This document shows, in pieces, positions 21,953 to 22,213 of a stretch of 22,213 bases of DNA. The notes under the pieces are model-generated. The model had not been told where the DNA came from. It was given only the letters and a program-made list of their open reading frames with translations, and did not search any database. Source of the DNA: a virus; the IMG/VR virus record IMGVR_UViG_3300018080_000638, positions 1-22,213 of that record; one strand, 5' to 3'. Position 1 is the first letter of the stretch. Every line of letters begins with the position of its first letter. Position numbers and translations under genes: made by a program.

Positions 21953-22213
21953 TCATTCGTGATATTCTCCGTCGTTCAGTGATTGTCCCACGTAGCACGT
22001 AAGATTGACCCGCGCCCACTTGTCCGTTGTGTTAATTGTGCAAGTGGCCTCTAAGCAACCACTGTTACTAACGCAGACCTCACTTGAATCCTTCTTGGCA
22101 CATCTGACAGCCTCTGCCATACGCTCTCTAGCGTGTTGCCGCAGTTCAAACCCTCGATCTTCATCATCTAGTTTATTAATCCAGCAGTGTTCAACGCAAC
22201 GCAAGGCTTCGGA
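21953..22213 (-). CDS. Cys-rich hypothetical protein, 5'-truncated at window edge
   Basis: The frame is open to the right edge, and the only start inside is a TTG at 22204, so the gene most likely begins outside the window. Visible residues read SEALRCVEHCWINKLDDEDR, then a charged helix (RGFELRQHARERMAEAVRCA) and a C-terminal part with several cysteines (SSEVCVSNSGCLEATCTINT, NLTCYVG): seven cysteines in about 87 residues. This could be a small metal-binding protein, but no standard zinc-finger spacing is evident. The family is not recognised. Confidence 0.55.
   Translation of the reverse strand, partial: SEALRCVEHCWINKLDDEDRGFELRQHARERMAEAVRCAKKDSSEVCVSNSGCLEATCTINTTDKWARVNLTCYVGQSLNDGEYHE

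Noticed and set aside
21643-22002. 119-codon rightward frame across the small leftward genes
   Set aside because: It overlaps the recognised 68-residue gene, the promoter and the hairpin, and its Ser/Arg/Cys-rich composition is typical of a shadow frame.

Overview
The window is part of a tailed double-stranded DNA phage genome, or a prophage segment, of short-tailed (podovirus-like) build. It starts inside the large terminase gene. It then runs rightward through portal, scaffold, major capsid protein, a probable head-tail adaptor, receptor-binding and fibre genes, a lysis-like block, and two large internal virion (ejection) proteins. A short leftward block of small unrecognised genes follows. 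I saw no integrase, tRNA, CRISPR array or insertion sequence. The host cannot be named. It is probably a Gram-negative bacterium, because there is a small lipoprotein next to a short membrane/coiled-coil protein (a spanin-like pair). Many starts have no Shine-Dalgarno sequence and have an A-rich leader or an overlapping stop codon, which fits hosts that rely little on SD pairing.

Layout. 1-1710: terminase large subunit (5' part outside the window), an HTH-like small protein and a small unknown protein. 1729-6226: portal, a small unknown gene, scaffold and capsid. 6279-7371: three small genes, one of which resembles a tail adaptor. 7375-9161: a receptor-binding-like protein with a split arabinofuranosidase/lectin-type fold, and an unknown protein. 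9162-11209: a lysis-like module with a polytopic membrane protein, a TM/coiled-coil protein, a lipoprotein, a papain-like/MOA-type candidate cysteine peptidase, a signal-anchored small protein and an alpha/beta-hydrolase-like protein. 11213-15871: an 816-residue fibre with YadA-head-type repeats, a 420-residue unknown protein, a coiled-coil/beta protein and a small CxxC protein. 16063-20712: two ejection-type proteins and a tiny lysine-rich protein. 20713-20867: the convergence zone with terminators. 20868-22213: leftward genes, the last one cut by the window edge. No stretch longer than 300 bases lacks a gene.

How the genes work together. Terminase, portal, scaffold and capsid build and fill the head. 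The adaptor, fibres and ejection proteins form the short tail and deliver DNA. The lysis-like block sits between two fibre regions. It holds no classical endolysin that I recognise, which makes its two candidate enzymes the most interesting genes here.

Most notable non-coding signals: a bipartite motif AGTAATGCGC-N7-TATAAT at 1696-1718 and again at 4091-4113, just before the portal and scaffold genes; a terminator-like hairpin that abuts the start codon at 6279; and a perfect 12-bp hairpin with a 4-base loop upstream of a predicted leftward promoter at 21854-21881.
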